Source of the DNA: Pelagerythrobacter marensis
GTDB lineage: Bacteria > Pseudomonadota > Alphaproteobacteria > Sphingomonadales > Sphingomonadaceae
Assembly: GCF_001028625.1 (NCBI RefSeq)
Contig: NZ_CP011805.1
Coordinates: 496,001 to 560,000 of the forward strand
Length of the DNA: 64,000 nucleotides
Reading direction: 5' to 3'
Position numbers and translations under genes: made by a program. The notes beneath the pieces are model-generated. The model searched no databases. It was given only the letters and a program-made list of their open reading frames with translations, and was not told where the DNA came from. Positions within the stretch are counted from its first letter, which is position 1; each line of letters begins with the position of its first letter. This document shows positions 25,254-35,170 of the stretch, piece by piece.

Positions 25254-26057
25254 ATGAAGCGTACGCACCTCCCCCTGAACGCCCTGCGCGTCTATGACGC
25301 GGCCGCACGGCACCTGAGCTTTACCCGCGCTGCGGATGAGCTGGCGGTGACGCCTGCTGCCGTCGGCCAGCAGATTCGCGCGCTTGAGGATCACCTCGGC
25401 ACCGTATTGTTCCGGCGCACGTCCAAGGGGCTGGAACTGACCGAAGAGGGGACGGCGGGCCTCGATTCGCTGCGCGAAGGCTTTCTGAGATTCGAGGAAT
25501 CGGTCCAGTCGATGCAGGCGGGGCAGGCGAGCGACCGCTATACCATTGCCGCCCCGCGCGAATTCTACGCCCAATGGCTTGCCCCGCGTCTTGCGGCGTT
25601 TCGCAAGGCCAACCCCGGCATTCGTTTCCGCTTCGTCGCCGACGAGAACGCCGACTTCACCGAAACCAACCTCGATTTCGCCGTTCGCCTGGTCGATGGG
25701 CCGGGAGAGTTGGAGGGCGTCGAACTGGCCCCCGCGCGCCGCGTGGTCGTGGCGGCCAAGGATGCGCCTGACGAAGTGCTCGATAGCTGGATCGACTGGC
25801 CCGGCGCGCCGCTGCCCGAAGGGGCGGAAGCGACGGTGGAAGTCGGCAATGCCGGACAGGCGCTGTCCAGCGCGATCGCCGGGCTGGGCAAGGCGGTTCT
25901 GCCCTTTCTGCTGGTGGAAGACGCGCTGGCCGATGGCCGCCTGATGACGCTGGAGGGCCCGGACGAGGGGCGCCGCGCGTACTGGCTGGTCGCACCGATG
26001 CCGCAATGGCGGCAGAAGAAGGTCAAGGCGCTGGTGGCTTTCCTCACCGCCGACTAG
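25254..26057 (+). CDS. GcvA-like LysR-family transcriptional regulator
   Basis: A 267-residue LysR protein of the GcvA/AmpR subgroup. The N-terminus LPLNALRVYDAAARHLSFTR and VTPAAVGQQIRALEDHLG form the winged helix, and the effector domain starts near residue 90. It is divergent from ppk-ppx. ATG 25254 is chosen because the LysR fold starts there; the frame extends to 25197. Its stop overlaps the stop of the convergent small gene within CTAG (26054-26057). Confidence 0.92.
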   Translation: MKRTHLPLNALRVYDAAARHLSFTRAADELAVTPAAVGQQIRALEDHLGTVLFRRTSKGLELTEEGTAGLDSLREGFLRFEESVQSMQAGQASDRYTIAAPREFYAQWLAPRLAAFRKANPGIRFRFVADENADFTETNLDFAVRLVDGPGELEGVELAPARRVVVAAKDAPDEVLDSWIDWPGAPLPEGAEATVEVGNAGQALSSAIAGLGKAVLPFLLVEDALADGRLMTLEGPDEGRRAYWLVAPMPQWRQKKVKALVAFLTAD

Positions 26058-26338
26058 CCGCCGCCCCCTCGCAGCCAGGCCAGCGCGCCCGCTTCCATCC
26101 CCTTGAACTTGGGCCACCCGTCGCGCGCATCGGCGAGCGGCGCGACGAGAAGCGCCGCACGATCGGGGAGCTGCCACTTGATCCGGTGATACAGCTTCGA
26201 CCGGGTCAGGTCGGAACGCACCAGCCACAGCCCATCGGCAAGCGGATGGCCATCGCCGTGAAGGTTCAGCGGCTCGCGCACGTCCACTGCCGGGTCGAAC
26301 CACAGCAGGTAGAGCGTCTCATCGGCATCCTCCGCCAC
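26054..26338 (-). CDS. conserved hypothetical protein, 94 aa
   Basis: An acidic N-terminus (MAEDADETLYLLWFDPAVDV) is followed by a Trp-rich, single-domain sequence (GLWLVRSDLTRSKLYHRIKW) and a Gly-rich end. No signal peptide or membrane segment is seen and no family is recognised. It starts 5 bp after the stop of the small membrane protein gene and is likely in an operon with it. Confidence 0.7.
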   Translation of the reverse strand: MAEDADETLYLLWFDPAVDVREPLNLHGDGHPLADGLWLVRSDLTRSKLYHRIKWQLPDRAALLVAPLADARDGWPKFKGMEAGALAWLRGGGG

Positions 26339-26343
26339 GGCGC

Positions 26344-26523
26344 TCAGCCCAGCAGCCGCAGCGCGATCGCCAGCGCCACGAAAGCGATCAGCCCGGCGAT
26401 GAAGATCATCCGATTGCGCCGCTTGCGCAGGACCACTTCGGCACCGCGCGCATCGCGGGCGTCGATATGGATCGGTTCCTGGGGCCGGCGGGGATCGTCT
26501 GGACGATGATCGGGCTGGGGCAT
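26344..26523 (-). CDS. small single-pass membrane protein, 59 aa
   Basis: ATG 26521-26523 follows a good AAGGAGATT ribosome site. The first 35 residues are charged and Pro-rich (MPQPDHRPDDPRRPQEPIHI), then KRRNR precedes one hydrophobic helix (MIFIAGLIAFVALAIALRLL) at the C-terminus. This gives a tail-anchored topology with the N-terminus in the cytosol. No family is recognised. Confidence 0.68.
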   Translation of the reverse strand: MPQPDHRPDDPRRPQEPIHIDARDARGAEVVLRKRRNRMIFIAGLIAFVALAIALRLLG

Positions 26524-26640
26524 TCGCAATCTCCTTTCTCGCCTTAACGACCGGGAGAGGGGGCTGGGTTCCCGTATCGATCCCGTCCTCTGTCGCAGTG
26601 CGAGCCAGAACGGCCGGGCCGACCCGGTACGCCAGGCTCC

Positions 26641-26669
26641 TTGACCCACCCCGCGAATCCCCCTAAGGG
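26641..26669 (+). promoter_or_regulatory. promoter of the str (rpsL) operon
   Basis: TTGACC (26641-26646), a 17-nt spacer and TAAGGG (26664-26669). The spacer and downstream bases (GCGAATCCCCCTAAG, then GGCGC) nearly repeat the rpsM promoter at 44937-44965 (GCGAATCGCCCTAAG). The similarity extends beyond the -35/-10 boxes, which supports a shared strong promoter type for ribosomal operons. Confidence 0.6.
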
Positions 26670-26862
26670 CGCGCACATCCGAAACGGGGTGCGCTCCGCG
26701 TCGGTCAGATAGAGCTGAACATTGCCGGTCATGTCCCGGGGGCCTTGGCGCTATGCGCCGAAGGCTCTTTTCTATTGAAGCGATCCGCCTGGCGGCGCTT
26801 CGGGGCAGCCGTCAAAGTAACCCGGTGTCCATGGACCTGGGTGGAGTGAATTTGGCTCGTCC

Positions 26863-26945
26863 CCGAACCCCTGCGAAGGCGGGGGTCTTGTCCCGCAGGC
26901 GCTCCGCTTGTGGTCTGAGGTTCCCGCCTTCGCGGGGACTCGCGA
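26863..26945. repeat. intergenic palindromic element, copy 1
   Basis: Two inverted arms, each itself a hairpin. Left is CCCCTGCGAAGGCGGGGG (26868-26885) and right is TTCCCGCCTTCGCGGGGA (about 26921-26938), joined by a GC-rich middle (CCCGCAGGCGCT). The conserved GAAG/CTTC loop and flanking CTGAGG are shared with the other copies listed. It lies in the rpsL leader. Confidence 0.8.
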
Positions 26946-27011
26946 CGGACGATCCTCTTTCTCCACCCTGGCCCGCGTGGCACCTTCATACGGTGAAGAG
27001 AGAAAGTCTTA

Positions 27012-27383
27012 ATGCCGACGATCAACCAGCTGGTCCGCAAGGGCCGCGTTCCGCAGAAGGCCAAGAGCAAGGTCCCTGCGATGGAGCAGAACCCGCAGAA
27101 GCGCGGTGTCTGCACCCGCGTCTATACGACGACCCCGAAGAAGCCGAACTCGGCGCTGCGTAAGGTTGCCAAGGTTCGCCTGACCAACCAGCGCGAGGTC
27201 ATTTCCTACATCCCGGGCGAAGGCCACAACCTGCAGGAACACAGCGTCGTGCTGATCCGCGGCGGCCGTGTGCGCGACCTTCCCGGCGTTCGTTACCACG
27301 TCCTGCGCGGCGTGCTCGATACGCAGGGTGTGAAGGACCGCAAGCAGTCGCGCTCCAAGTATGGTGCCAAGCGGCCGAAGTGA
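27012..27383 (+). CDS. rpsL: 30S ribosomal protein S12
   Basis: A 123-residue S12 with the standard decoding-site loops KKPNSALRKVAKVRLTNQ and PGVRYHVLRG; it controls decoding accuracy near the A site. It is the first gene of the str operon (rpsL-rpsG-fusA-tuf) and follows a long leader. The streptomycin-sensitive wild-type lysines in PKKPNS and GVRYH context appear normal. Confidence 0.98.
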   Translation: MPTINQLVRKGRVPQKAKSKVPAMEQNPQKRGVCTRVYTTTPKKPNSALRKVAKVRLTNQREVISYIPGEGHNLQEHSVVLIRGGRVRDLPGVRYHVLRGVLDTQGVKDRKQSRSKYGAKRPK

Positions 27384-27431
27384 CGTTCACGGGGTGAACG
27401 TCATCCTCGAAAAATCGCCATATGCGATTTT
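27382..27431. promoter_or_regulatory. two hairpins between rpsL and rpsG
   Basis: Immediately after the rpsL stop, GACGTTCAC/GTGAACGTC form a perfect 9-bp stem (27382-27402), then AAAATCGC/GCGATTTT a perfect 8-bp stem (27411-27431). Only the second ends in T residues (TTTTAT). They may attenuate or process the str mRNA, or mark an S7 target. Confidence 0.45.
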
Positions 27432-27480
27432 ATCGGGGATCTCGTGCCACCCGGTCGAACGCTGGTGTTATGCCCTGCTG

Positions 27481-27512
27481 CCTGAGGTCCCTGCCTTCGC
27501 AGGGACTCGTGC
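27481..27512. repeat. intergenic palindromic element, half copy 2
   Basis: A single right arm: CCTGAGG followed by TCCCTGCCTTCGCAGGGA and CTCG. The hairpin pairs CCCTGC with GCAGGG, so it carries a compensatory base-pair change relative to CCCCGC/GCGGGG copies. It sits between rpsL and rpsG. Confidence 0.75.
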
Positions 27513-27539
27513 GGGGCGGTAAAAGAAGGAATTCGTGCA

Positions 27540-28010
27540 ATGTCACGTCGTCGTCGTCCCGAGAAGCGGGAAATCCTGCCCGATCCCAAGTTCGGGGATC
27601 AGGTCCTGTCGAAGTTCATGAACAACCTCATGCTCGACGGTAAGAAATCCATTGCGGAGCGGATCGTTTACGGTGCGCTCGATACGGTCGAGGCCAAGGC
27701 CAAGGCCGATCCGATCGCGCTGTTCCACGATGCGCTGAACAACATCAAGCCGCAGGTCGAAGTCCGTTCGCGGCGCGTCGGCGGTGCCACCTACCAGGTG
27801 CCGGTCGAGGTTCGCCCCGAGCGTGCGCAGGCCCTGGCGATCCGCTGGCTCATCACGGCCGCGCGCGGCCGGGCCGAAACCACGATGTCGGCGCGCCTTT
27901 CGGGTGAGTTGATGGATGCGGCCAACAATCGCGGCAACGCGGTCAAGAAGCGTGAAGACACGCATCGCATGGCCGATGCCAACCGCGCTTTCTCGCACTA
28001 CCGCTGGTAA
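27540..28010 (+). CDS. rpsG: 30S ribosomal protein S7
   Basis: A 156-residue S7 that nucleates assembly of the 30S head and contacts E-site tRNA. Typical segments are RRRRPEKREILPDPKFGD, KFMNNLMLDGKKSIAERIVY and VRSRRVGGATYQVPVEVRP. Second gene of the str operon. Its 156-bp spacing from rpsL is unusually long and contains hairpins and a palindrome. Confidence 0.98.
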   Translation: MSRRRRPEKREILPDPKFGDQVLSKFMNNLMLDGKKSIAERIVYGALDTVEAKAKADPIALFHDALNNIKPQVEVRSRRVGGATYQVPVEVRPERAQALAIRWLITAARGRAETTMSARLSGELMDAANNRGNAVKKREDTHRMADANRAFSHYRW

Positions 28011-28060
28011 GGACGCTGTAAGGCGCGGCCGGTCTTCAACCGGTCACAAAAACAACCATA

Positions 28061-28089
28061 TGGGGGCTGGCCCTGAACGGGCGCCCCCA
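28061..28089 (+). promoter_or_regulatory. hairpin in the fusA leader
   Basis: TGGGGGC (28061-28067) pairs with GCCCCCA (28083-28089), with an inner GCCC/GGGC stem and TGAAC loop. It ends about 20 nt before the fusA ATG at 28110, without a T-run, so it is more likely a processing or translational element than a terminator. Confidence 0.45.
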
Positions 28090-28109
28090 CACGATCCGAG
28101 GAATTCCAC

Positions 28110-30203
<2,094 letters not shown>

Positions 30204-30296
30204 GGCTGGGCAAGCGTCTAGGGGCGGCGCCTGATTCACCTCGGTGCCGTCCGCGACTTGGTGAAATTCAATCTGACAGACAGAGGTTACAAGCAA

Positions 30297-31472
30297 ATGG
30301 CCAAGGAAAAATTCGAGCGGAACAAGCCGCACTGCAACATCGGCACCATCGGTCACGTTGACCACGGTAAGACGACGCTGACAGCTGCCATCACCAAAGT
30401 GATGGGTTCGGCGGTCGATTTCGCAAACATCGACAAGGCACCGGAAGAGCGCGAGCGCGGCATCACCATTTCGACCGCACACGTCGAATACGAAACCGAT
30501 GCGCGCCACTATGCGCACGTCGATTGCCCGGGCCACGCCGACTACGTGAAGAACATGATCACCGGTGCCGCCCAGATGGACGGTGCGATCCTGGTCGTGA
30601 ACGCCGCCGACGGCCCGATGCCGCAGACTCGCGAGCACATCCTGCTCGCCCGTCAGGTCGGCGTGCCGGCGCTGGTCGTGTACATGAACAAGGTCGACCA
30701 GGTCGACGACGAGGAAATCCTCGAGCTGGTCGAGCTGGAAGTGCGCGAGCTGCTTTCGAGCTACGATTTCGACGGCGACAACATTCCGATCATCAAGGGT
30801 TCGGCTCTGGCCGCTCTCGAAGGTCGCGACGAAGCGATCGGCGAAAACTCCATCAAGGAACTGATGGAAGCCGTCGACCAGCACATCCCGCAGCCGGAGC
30901 GTCCGGTTGACCAGGCATTCCTGATGCCGATCGAAGACGTGTTCTCGATCTCGGGTCGTGGTACGGTTGTTACCGGCCGCGTCGAAACCGGCGTTGTGAA
31001 CGTTGGCGACGAAGTCGAAATCGTCGGCATCAAGGATACCACGAAGACGGTCGTCACCGGCGTCGAAATGTTCCGCAAGCTGCTCGATCGCGGTGAAGCC
31101 GGCGACAACATCGGCGCCCTGATCCGCGGCGTTGCGCGTGAAGACGTCGAGCGTGGCCAGGTTCTGGCCAAGCCCGGTTCGGTCAACCCGCACACCGAAT
31201 TCAGCGCCGAAGTTTACGTGCTGTCGAAGGATGAAGGTGGCCGTCACACGCCGTTCTTCGCCAACTATCGTCCGCAGTTCTACTTCCGCACCACCGACGT
31301 GACCGGCGAAGTGATCCTCCCCGAGGGCACCGAGATGGTCATGCCGGGCGACAACGTGACGATCGGCGTCAAGCTGATCGCGCCGATCGCGATGGACGAA
31401 GGTCTGCGCTTCGCCATCCGTGAAGGCGGCCGCACCGTCGGTTCGGGGGTTGTCAGCAAGATCACGAAGTAA
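30297..31472 (+). CDS. tuf: elongation factor Tu
   Basis: A 391-residue GTPase delivering aminoacyl-tRNA. Clear G motifs are GTIGHVDHGKTTLTAAI, DCPGHADYVKNMITGAAQMD and VYMNKVDQVDDEE, followed by the two beta-barrel domains. ATG 30297 is chosen from the conserved N-terminus MAKEKFERNKPH; the frame extends 13 codons upstream. Two strong hairpins follow it. Confidence 0.98.
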   Translation: MAKEKFERNKPHCNIGTIGHVDHGKTTLTAAITKVMGSAVDFANIDKAPEERERGITISTAHVEYETDARHYAHVDCPGHADYVKNMITGAAQMDGAILVVNAADGPMPQTREHILLARQVGVPALVVYMNKVDQVDDEEILELVELEVRELLSSYDFDGDNIPIIKGSALAALEGRDEAIGENSIKELMEAVDQHIPQPERPVDQAFLMPIEDVFSISGRGTVVTGRVETGVVNVGDEVEIVGIKDTTKTVVTGVEMFRKLLDRGEAGDNIGALIRGVAREDVERGQVLAKPGSVNPHTEFSAEVYVLSKDEGGRHTPFFANYRPQFYFRTTDVTGEVILPEGTEMVMPGDNVTIGVKLIAPIAMDEGLRFAIREGGRTVGSGVVSKITK

Positions 31473-31484
31473 TATAGGCGCGCG

Positions 31485-31519
31485 ACCGGCGGGGGGGATT
31501 CGTTCCCCGCCGGTCCGAA
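31485..31519 (+). terminator. terminator-like hairpin after tuf
   Basis: ACCGGCGGGG (31485-31494) pairs perfectly with CCCCGCCGGT (31505-31514), followed by CCGAATTTTC. It would partly end str transcription before the S10 operon. Confidence 0.7.
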
Positions 31520-31530
31520 TTTTCGAAGGG

Positions 31531-31579
31531 GGCCGCCCCTGACCGGTTATCCGGGAGGCGGGGCAGGCCTTTCTTTTTC
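31531..31579 (+). terminator. second intrinsic terminator between tuf and rpsJ
   Basis: The arm GGCCGCCCCTGACCGG folds on CCGGGAGGCGGGGCAGGCC around TTAT (31531-31569) and is followed by TTTCTTTTTC. With the preceding hairpin it forms a double terminator, so rpsJ probably has its own promoter in the 60 bp left, which I cannot identify. Confidence 0.7.
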
Positions 31580-31641
31580 TGTTGGGAGTGAGGCCGGGGA
31601 TACCGGCGCAGCTCCTCGGCTCTTTCGCATCGGTACAGGTA

Positions 31642-31953
31642 ATGGAAGCTCAGAACATCCGCATCCGCCTCAAGGCGTTCGACCACCGCGTTCTCGACCA
31701 GGCAACTGGTGAAATCGCAGACACCGCACGTCGGACGGGTGCTCTTATTCGTGGCCCCATTCCCATGCCGACGCGTATCGAGAAGTTCACCGTGAACCGC
31801 GGCCCGCACATCGACAAGAAGTCGCGCGAGCAGTTCGAGGTGCGCACCTATAAAAGGCTGCTGGACATTGTGCAGCCGAACGCCCAGACGGTCGATGCGC
31901 TGATGAAGCTCGATCTTGCTGCCGGCGTGAACGTCGAAATCAAGCTCGCATAA
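31642..31953 (+). CDS. rpsJ: 30S ribosomal protein S10
   Basis: A 103-residue S10 (NusE), a 30S head protein that also joins NusB in antitermination. Motifs are MEAQNIRIRLKAFDHRVLDQ, RTGALIRGPIPMPTRIEKFT and VEIKLA at the end. The start is placed at 31642 by homology. First gene of the S10 operon. Confidence 0.98.
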   Translation: MEAQNIRIRLKAFDHRVLDQATGEIADTARRTGALIRGPIPMPTRIEKFTVNRGPHIDKKSREQFEVRTYKRLLDIVQPNAQTVDALMKLDLAAGVNVEIKLA

Positions 31954-31973
31954 ACCGAAGGTTTCTGCGAGCG

Positions 31974-32086
31974 CAGCCCTCGCGGAAGCGGGGGTCGCAG
32001 TCCTCCTGGTCGGGCTCTAAATGACCGGAACTGATATTGCGGTCGCCCAGGCGGCCTGGGGTCCTCGCCTTCGCGGGGAATCTCGA
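31974..32086. repeat. intergenic palindromic element, diverged copy 3
   Basis: The left arm CCCTCGCGGAAGCGGGGGTCGCAG and the right arm GGTCCTCGCCTTCGCGGGGA recall the element, but the middle is longer and unrelated, as if a fragment had been inserted or the copy had decayed. It lies between rpsJ and rplC in a 290-bp gap. Confidence 0.55.
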
Positions 32087-32243
32087 CGACATAGGGATAC
32101 CTCCGGCAGTTGCCGGGCAAGCGTCCCCCGTCTCGCCTTCACTTCGAAGGCATTTCAGCCCGGACGGGGCGACGCATCACAATCTAGGGCTGTCACGCAC
32201 CTTCGGATGGGCCGGGGGTGCCTCTGTGTTAGGAGTCTTAACG

Positions 32244-33113
32244 ATGCGCACCGGCGTTATCGCAAAGAAAGTCGGGATGACCCGCCTGTTCCAGGAGGAC
32301 GGACGTCACGTTCCCGTGACCGTTCTCGCGCTGGAAGACTGCCAGGTTGTTTCGCACCGCACCGCCGATCGCGATGGCTATTTCGCGCTTCAGGTCGGGT
32401 CGGGCGAGGCCAAGCAGAAGAACGTGAACAAGCCGCAGCGCGAAGCTTTCGCGAAGGCGGAAGTTCCGTTGAAGATGAAGGTGGCCGAGTTCCGCGTCGA
32501 AAACGAAGAAGGCCTGATGCCGGTCGGTTCGACGATCAGTGCCGAGCACTTCGTTGCCGGCCAGAAGGTTGACATCACCGGGCACACGCAGGGCAAGGGC
32601 TTTGCCGGCGCCATGAAGCGCTGGGGCTTCGGCGGTCTGCGTGCGACGCACGGCGTTTCGCTCAGCCACCGTTCGCATGGTTCGACCGGTAACCGTCAGG
32701 ATCCGGGCCGCGTCTTCAAGAACAAGAAGATGGCCGGCCACATGGGCGATCGCCAGCGGACCCAGCAGAATCTCGAGGTCGTGCGTACCGACGCCGATCG
32801 CGGTCTGTTGTTCGTCAAGGGATCGGTTCCGGGCTCGAAGAATGGCTGGCTGCTGGTGCGTGACGCCGTGAAGCTGCCGATTCCCGAAGGTGCCCCGTTC
32901 CCGGGTGCCGTGCTGGAAAAGAAATCGAGCGCTCCGCAGCATGACGAGGCCGATGCCGGTCTGGTCGAGAGCGCGGCCGAGCACGAAGTGAACCCGCAGG
33001 TCGATGCCGAGCAGCAGGAAAAGCTGGCGGCAGAACAGCAGGCGGGCGCCGAGAGCGAGGCAACCGAGAACAGCACCGACGGCCAGGCCGACGGTGAGAG
33101 CAAGGAGTCCTGA
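32244..33113 (+). CDS. rplC: 50S ribosomal protein L3 with acidic C-terminal extension
   Basis: A 289-residue L3; an early-assembling protein near the peptidyl-transferase centre. Core motifs are VIAKKVGMTRLFQEDGR, GKGFAGAMKRWGFGGLRATH and VKGSVPGSKNGWLLVRDAVK. The core ends near residue 227. The last 62 residues are Glu/Ala/Gln-rich (EQQEKLAAEQQAGAES) and absent from E. coli L3 (209 aa). The ATG at 32244 follows AGGAGTCTTAACG. Confidence 0.97.
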   Translation: MRTGVIAKKVGMTRLFQEDGRHVPVTVLALEDCQVVSHRTADRDGYFALQVGSGEAKQKNVNKPQREAFAKAEVPLKMKVAEFRVENEEGLMPVGSTISAEHFVAGQKVDITGHTQGKGFAGAMKRWGFGGLRATHGVSLSHRSHGSTGNRQDPGRVFKNKKMAGHMGDRQRTQQNLEVVRTDADRGLLFVKGSVPGSKNGWLLVRDAVKLPIPEGAPFPGAVLEKKSSAPQHDEADAGLVESAAEHEVNPQVDAEQQEKLAAEQQAGAESEATENSTDGQADGESKES

Positions 33114-33115
33114 TC

Positions 33116-33739
33116 GTGAAGGTCAAGGTCCAGAAACTCGACGGTAAGGCAGCCGGCGACGTGGAACTGAACGATGCCGTATTCGGCGTCGAGCCGCGTG
33201 CCGACATCCTGCACCGCGTTGTCACCTGGCAGCTCGAGAACCGGCGCGGCACTGCCCGCCCGACTCGCGAGCGCTCGGATGTGGCGCGGACCGGCAAGAA
33301 GTTCGGCCGTCAGAAGGGTTCGGGCGGTGCACGTCACGGCGATCGCGGCGCCCCGATCTTCATCGGCGGTGGTAAGGCGCACGGTGCGCGCAAGCGCGAC
33401 TTCGATCCTTCGCTGAACAAGAAGATCCGCGCGCTCGGCCTGCGCATGGCGCTTTCGAGCAAGGCGAAGGACGGCCTCGTCGTCGTCGACAGCCTCGATC
33501 TGAAAGATGCCAAGACGAAAGCCGTTGCGGAAACGTTCGGCAAGAATGGCTGGAGCGGCAAGGTCCTGGTGATCGACGGCGATGCGGTGAACGAAGGTTT
33601 CCGCAAGGCTGCCGGCAATCTCAAGGGTGTGAATGTCCTGCCGGCGGTTGGCGCCAACGTCTATGACATCCTGAAGCACGACACGCTGGTCCTGACCAAG
33701 GACGCGGTCGAAAAGCTGGAGGCGCGCTTCAATGGCTAA
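33116..33739 (+). CDS. rplD: 50S ribosomal protein L4
   Basis: A 207-residue L4 starting at GTG 33116, two bases after the rplC stop. The extended loop that lines the exit tunnel is visible (TGKKFGRQKGSGGARHGDRG), as is VVDSLDLKDAKTK. In E. coli L4 represses its own operon; no equivalent site was identified here. It overlaps rplW by 8 bp. Confidence 0.97.
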   Translation: MKVKVQKLDGKAAGDVELNDAVFGVEPRADILHRVVTWQLENRRGTARPTRERSDVARTGKKFGRQKGSGGARHGDRGAPIFIGGGKAHGARKRDFDPSLNKKIRALGLRMALSSKAKDGLVVVDSLDLKDAKTKAVAETFGKNGWSGKVLVIDGDAVNEGFRKAAGNLKGVNVLPAVGANVYDILKHDTLVLTKDAVEKLEARFNG

Positions 33740-34040
33740 GAAGCAGGAAATCGATGCGCGTCACTACGACGTGATCCTCGCTCCGCACATCACCGAGAAG
33801 TCGACCCTGCTTTCGGAGCAGAACGGTGTCGTCTTCAAGGTGGCGAACGATGCGACCAAGCCGCAGATCAAGGAAGCGGTCGAGGCGCTGTTCGATGTGA
33901 AGGTGACGGGCGTGAACACATTGGTCGTCAAAGGCAAGTCGAAGCGCTGGCGGGGCAAGCCCTACAAGCGCAATGACATGAAGAAGGCGGTCGTGACGCT
34001 TGCGGAAGGTGACTCGATCGACGTCACCGGCGGAATCTGA
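33732..34040 (+). CDS. rplW: 50S ribosomal protein L23
   Basis: A 102-residue L23, which sits at the tunnel exit and docks SRP and trigger factor. HYDVILAPHITEKSTLLSEQ and KVTGVNTLVVKGKSKRWRGK are the family signatures. The start lies inside the end of rplD, indicating translational coupling. Confidence 0.97.
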   Translation: MAKKQEIDARHYDVILAPHITEKSTLLSEQNGVVFKVANDATKPQIKEAVEALFDVKVTGVNTLVVKGKSKRWRGKPYKRNDMKKAVVTLAEGDSIDVTGGI

Positions 34041-34050
34041 GGCTAGGGAT

Positions 34051-34887
34051 ATGGCACTCAAGAACTACAAACCGACGAGCCCCGCGCGCCGCGGCCTCAT
34101 TCTTGTCGACAAGTCCGGCCTGTATAAAGGCAAGCCGGTCAAGTCGCTGACCGAAGGCAAGCGCAAGACGGGCGGCCGCAATAACAAGGGCCATGTCACC
34201 TCGCGCGGCATTGGCGGCGGCCACAAGCAGAAGTATCGCTACATCGACTTCAAGCGTCGCAAATGGGACGTGGCCGGCACGGTTGAGCGGATCGAGTACG
34301 ATCCCAACCGCACCGCGTTCATCGCGCTGGTGAAGTACGAAGATGGCGAGATGGCCTATATCCTCGCGCCGCAGCGGCTTGCCGTGGGCGACACGGTGGT
34401 GGCCGGCGAGAAGACCGACACCAAGCCGGGCAATGCGATGCTGCTGGGCCAGATGCCGGTCGGCACGATCTGCCACAACGTCGAGATGAAGCCGGGCAAG
34501 GGCGGCCAGATCGCCCGTTCGGCCGGCGCTTACGTTCAGCTGGTCGGTCGCGATCGCGGCATGGTCATCGTGCGGCTCAATTCGGGCGAGCAGCGTTACC
34601 TGCGGTCCGATTGCATGGGGACGGTTGGCGCGGTTTCGAACCCCGACAACCAGAACCAGAACCTGGGCAAGGCCGGTCGTCGCCGCTGGATGGGCGTCAA
34701 GCCGCTTACCCGCGGCGTGGCCAAGAACCCGGTCGATCACCCGCACGGCGGCGGTGAAGGCCGCACCTCGGGCGGCCGTCACCCGGTTACCCCGTGGGGC
34801 AAGCCGACCAAGGGCGCCCGCACCCGCAAGAACAAGGCGACGGACAAGATGATTATCCGTTCGCGCCACGCGAAGAAGAAGAGGTAA
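34051..34887 (+). CDS. rplB: 50S ribosomal protein L2
   Basis: A 278-residue L2, essential for subunit association and peptidyl transfer. It shows MALKNYKPTSPARRGLILVD, GRNNKGHVTSRGIGGGHKQK and the conserved His loop NPVDHPHGGGEGRTSGG. ATG 34051 is supported by homology and by AGGGAT upstream. Confidence 0.98.
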   Translation: MALKNYKPTSPARRGLILVDKSGLYKGKPVKSLTEGKRKTGGRNNKGHVTSRGIGGGHKQKYRYIDFKRRKWDVAGTVERIEYDPNRTAFIALVKYEDGEMAYILAPQRLAVGDTVVAGEKTDTKPGNAMLLGQMPVGTICHNVEMKPGKGGQIARSAGAYVQLVGRDRGMVIVRLNSGEQRYLRSDCMGTVGAVSNPDNQNQNLGKAGRRRWMGVKPLTRGVAKNPVDHPHGGGEGRTSGGRHPVTPWGKPTKGARTRKNKATDKMIIRSRHAKKKR

Positions 34888-34894
34888 TCGTCAC

Positions 34895-35170
34895 ATGGCT
34901 CGTTCCGTCTGGAAAGGTCCGTTCGTCGAACTCAGCCTTCTCAAGAAGGCTGAAGACGCACAGGAAGCGGGTGGCCGTGCGCCGATCAAGACCTGGTCGC
35001 GTCGCAGCACGATCCTTCCGCAATTCGTCGGCCTGACGTTCAACGTCTACAATGGCCACAAGTTCATCCCGGTCTCGGTTTCCGAAGACATGGTCGGGCA
35101 CAAGCTCGGTGAATTCGCGCCCACGCGCACGTTCCCGGGCCACGCGGCCGACAAGAAGGGCAAGCGCTAA
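34895..35170 (+). CDS. rpsS: 30S ribosomal protein S19
   Basis: A 91-residue S19, a head protein that contacts S13 and the 50S. MARSVWKGPFVELSLLKKAE, IKTWSRRSTILPQFVGLTF and VGHKLGEFAPTRTFPGH are canonical. Its stop shares the A of the rplV start (TAATG). Confidence 0.98.
   Translation: MARSVWKGPFVELSLLKKAEDAQEAGGRAPIKTWSRRSTILPQFVGLTFNVYNGHKFIPVSVSEDMVGHKLGEFAPTRTFPGHAADKKGKR

Larger units (their letters stand above)
26524..27011. other. 488-bp region upstream of rpsL: promoter, leader and palindromic element
   Basis: It contains a promoter-like sequence (26641-26669), a leader of about 335 nt and one copy of the intergenic palindrome (26863-26945). Short minus-strand frames in it (e.g. 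26544-26732) lack ribosome sites and recognisable features and are not called as genes. Confidence 0.6.

Noticed and set aside
26544..26732. 62-codon minus-strand ORF in the rpsL upstream region
   Set aside because: No ribosome site, overlaps the rpsL promoter, composition typical of a shadow frame.
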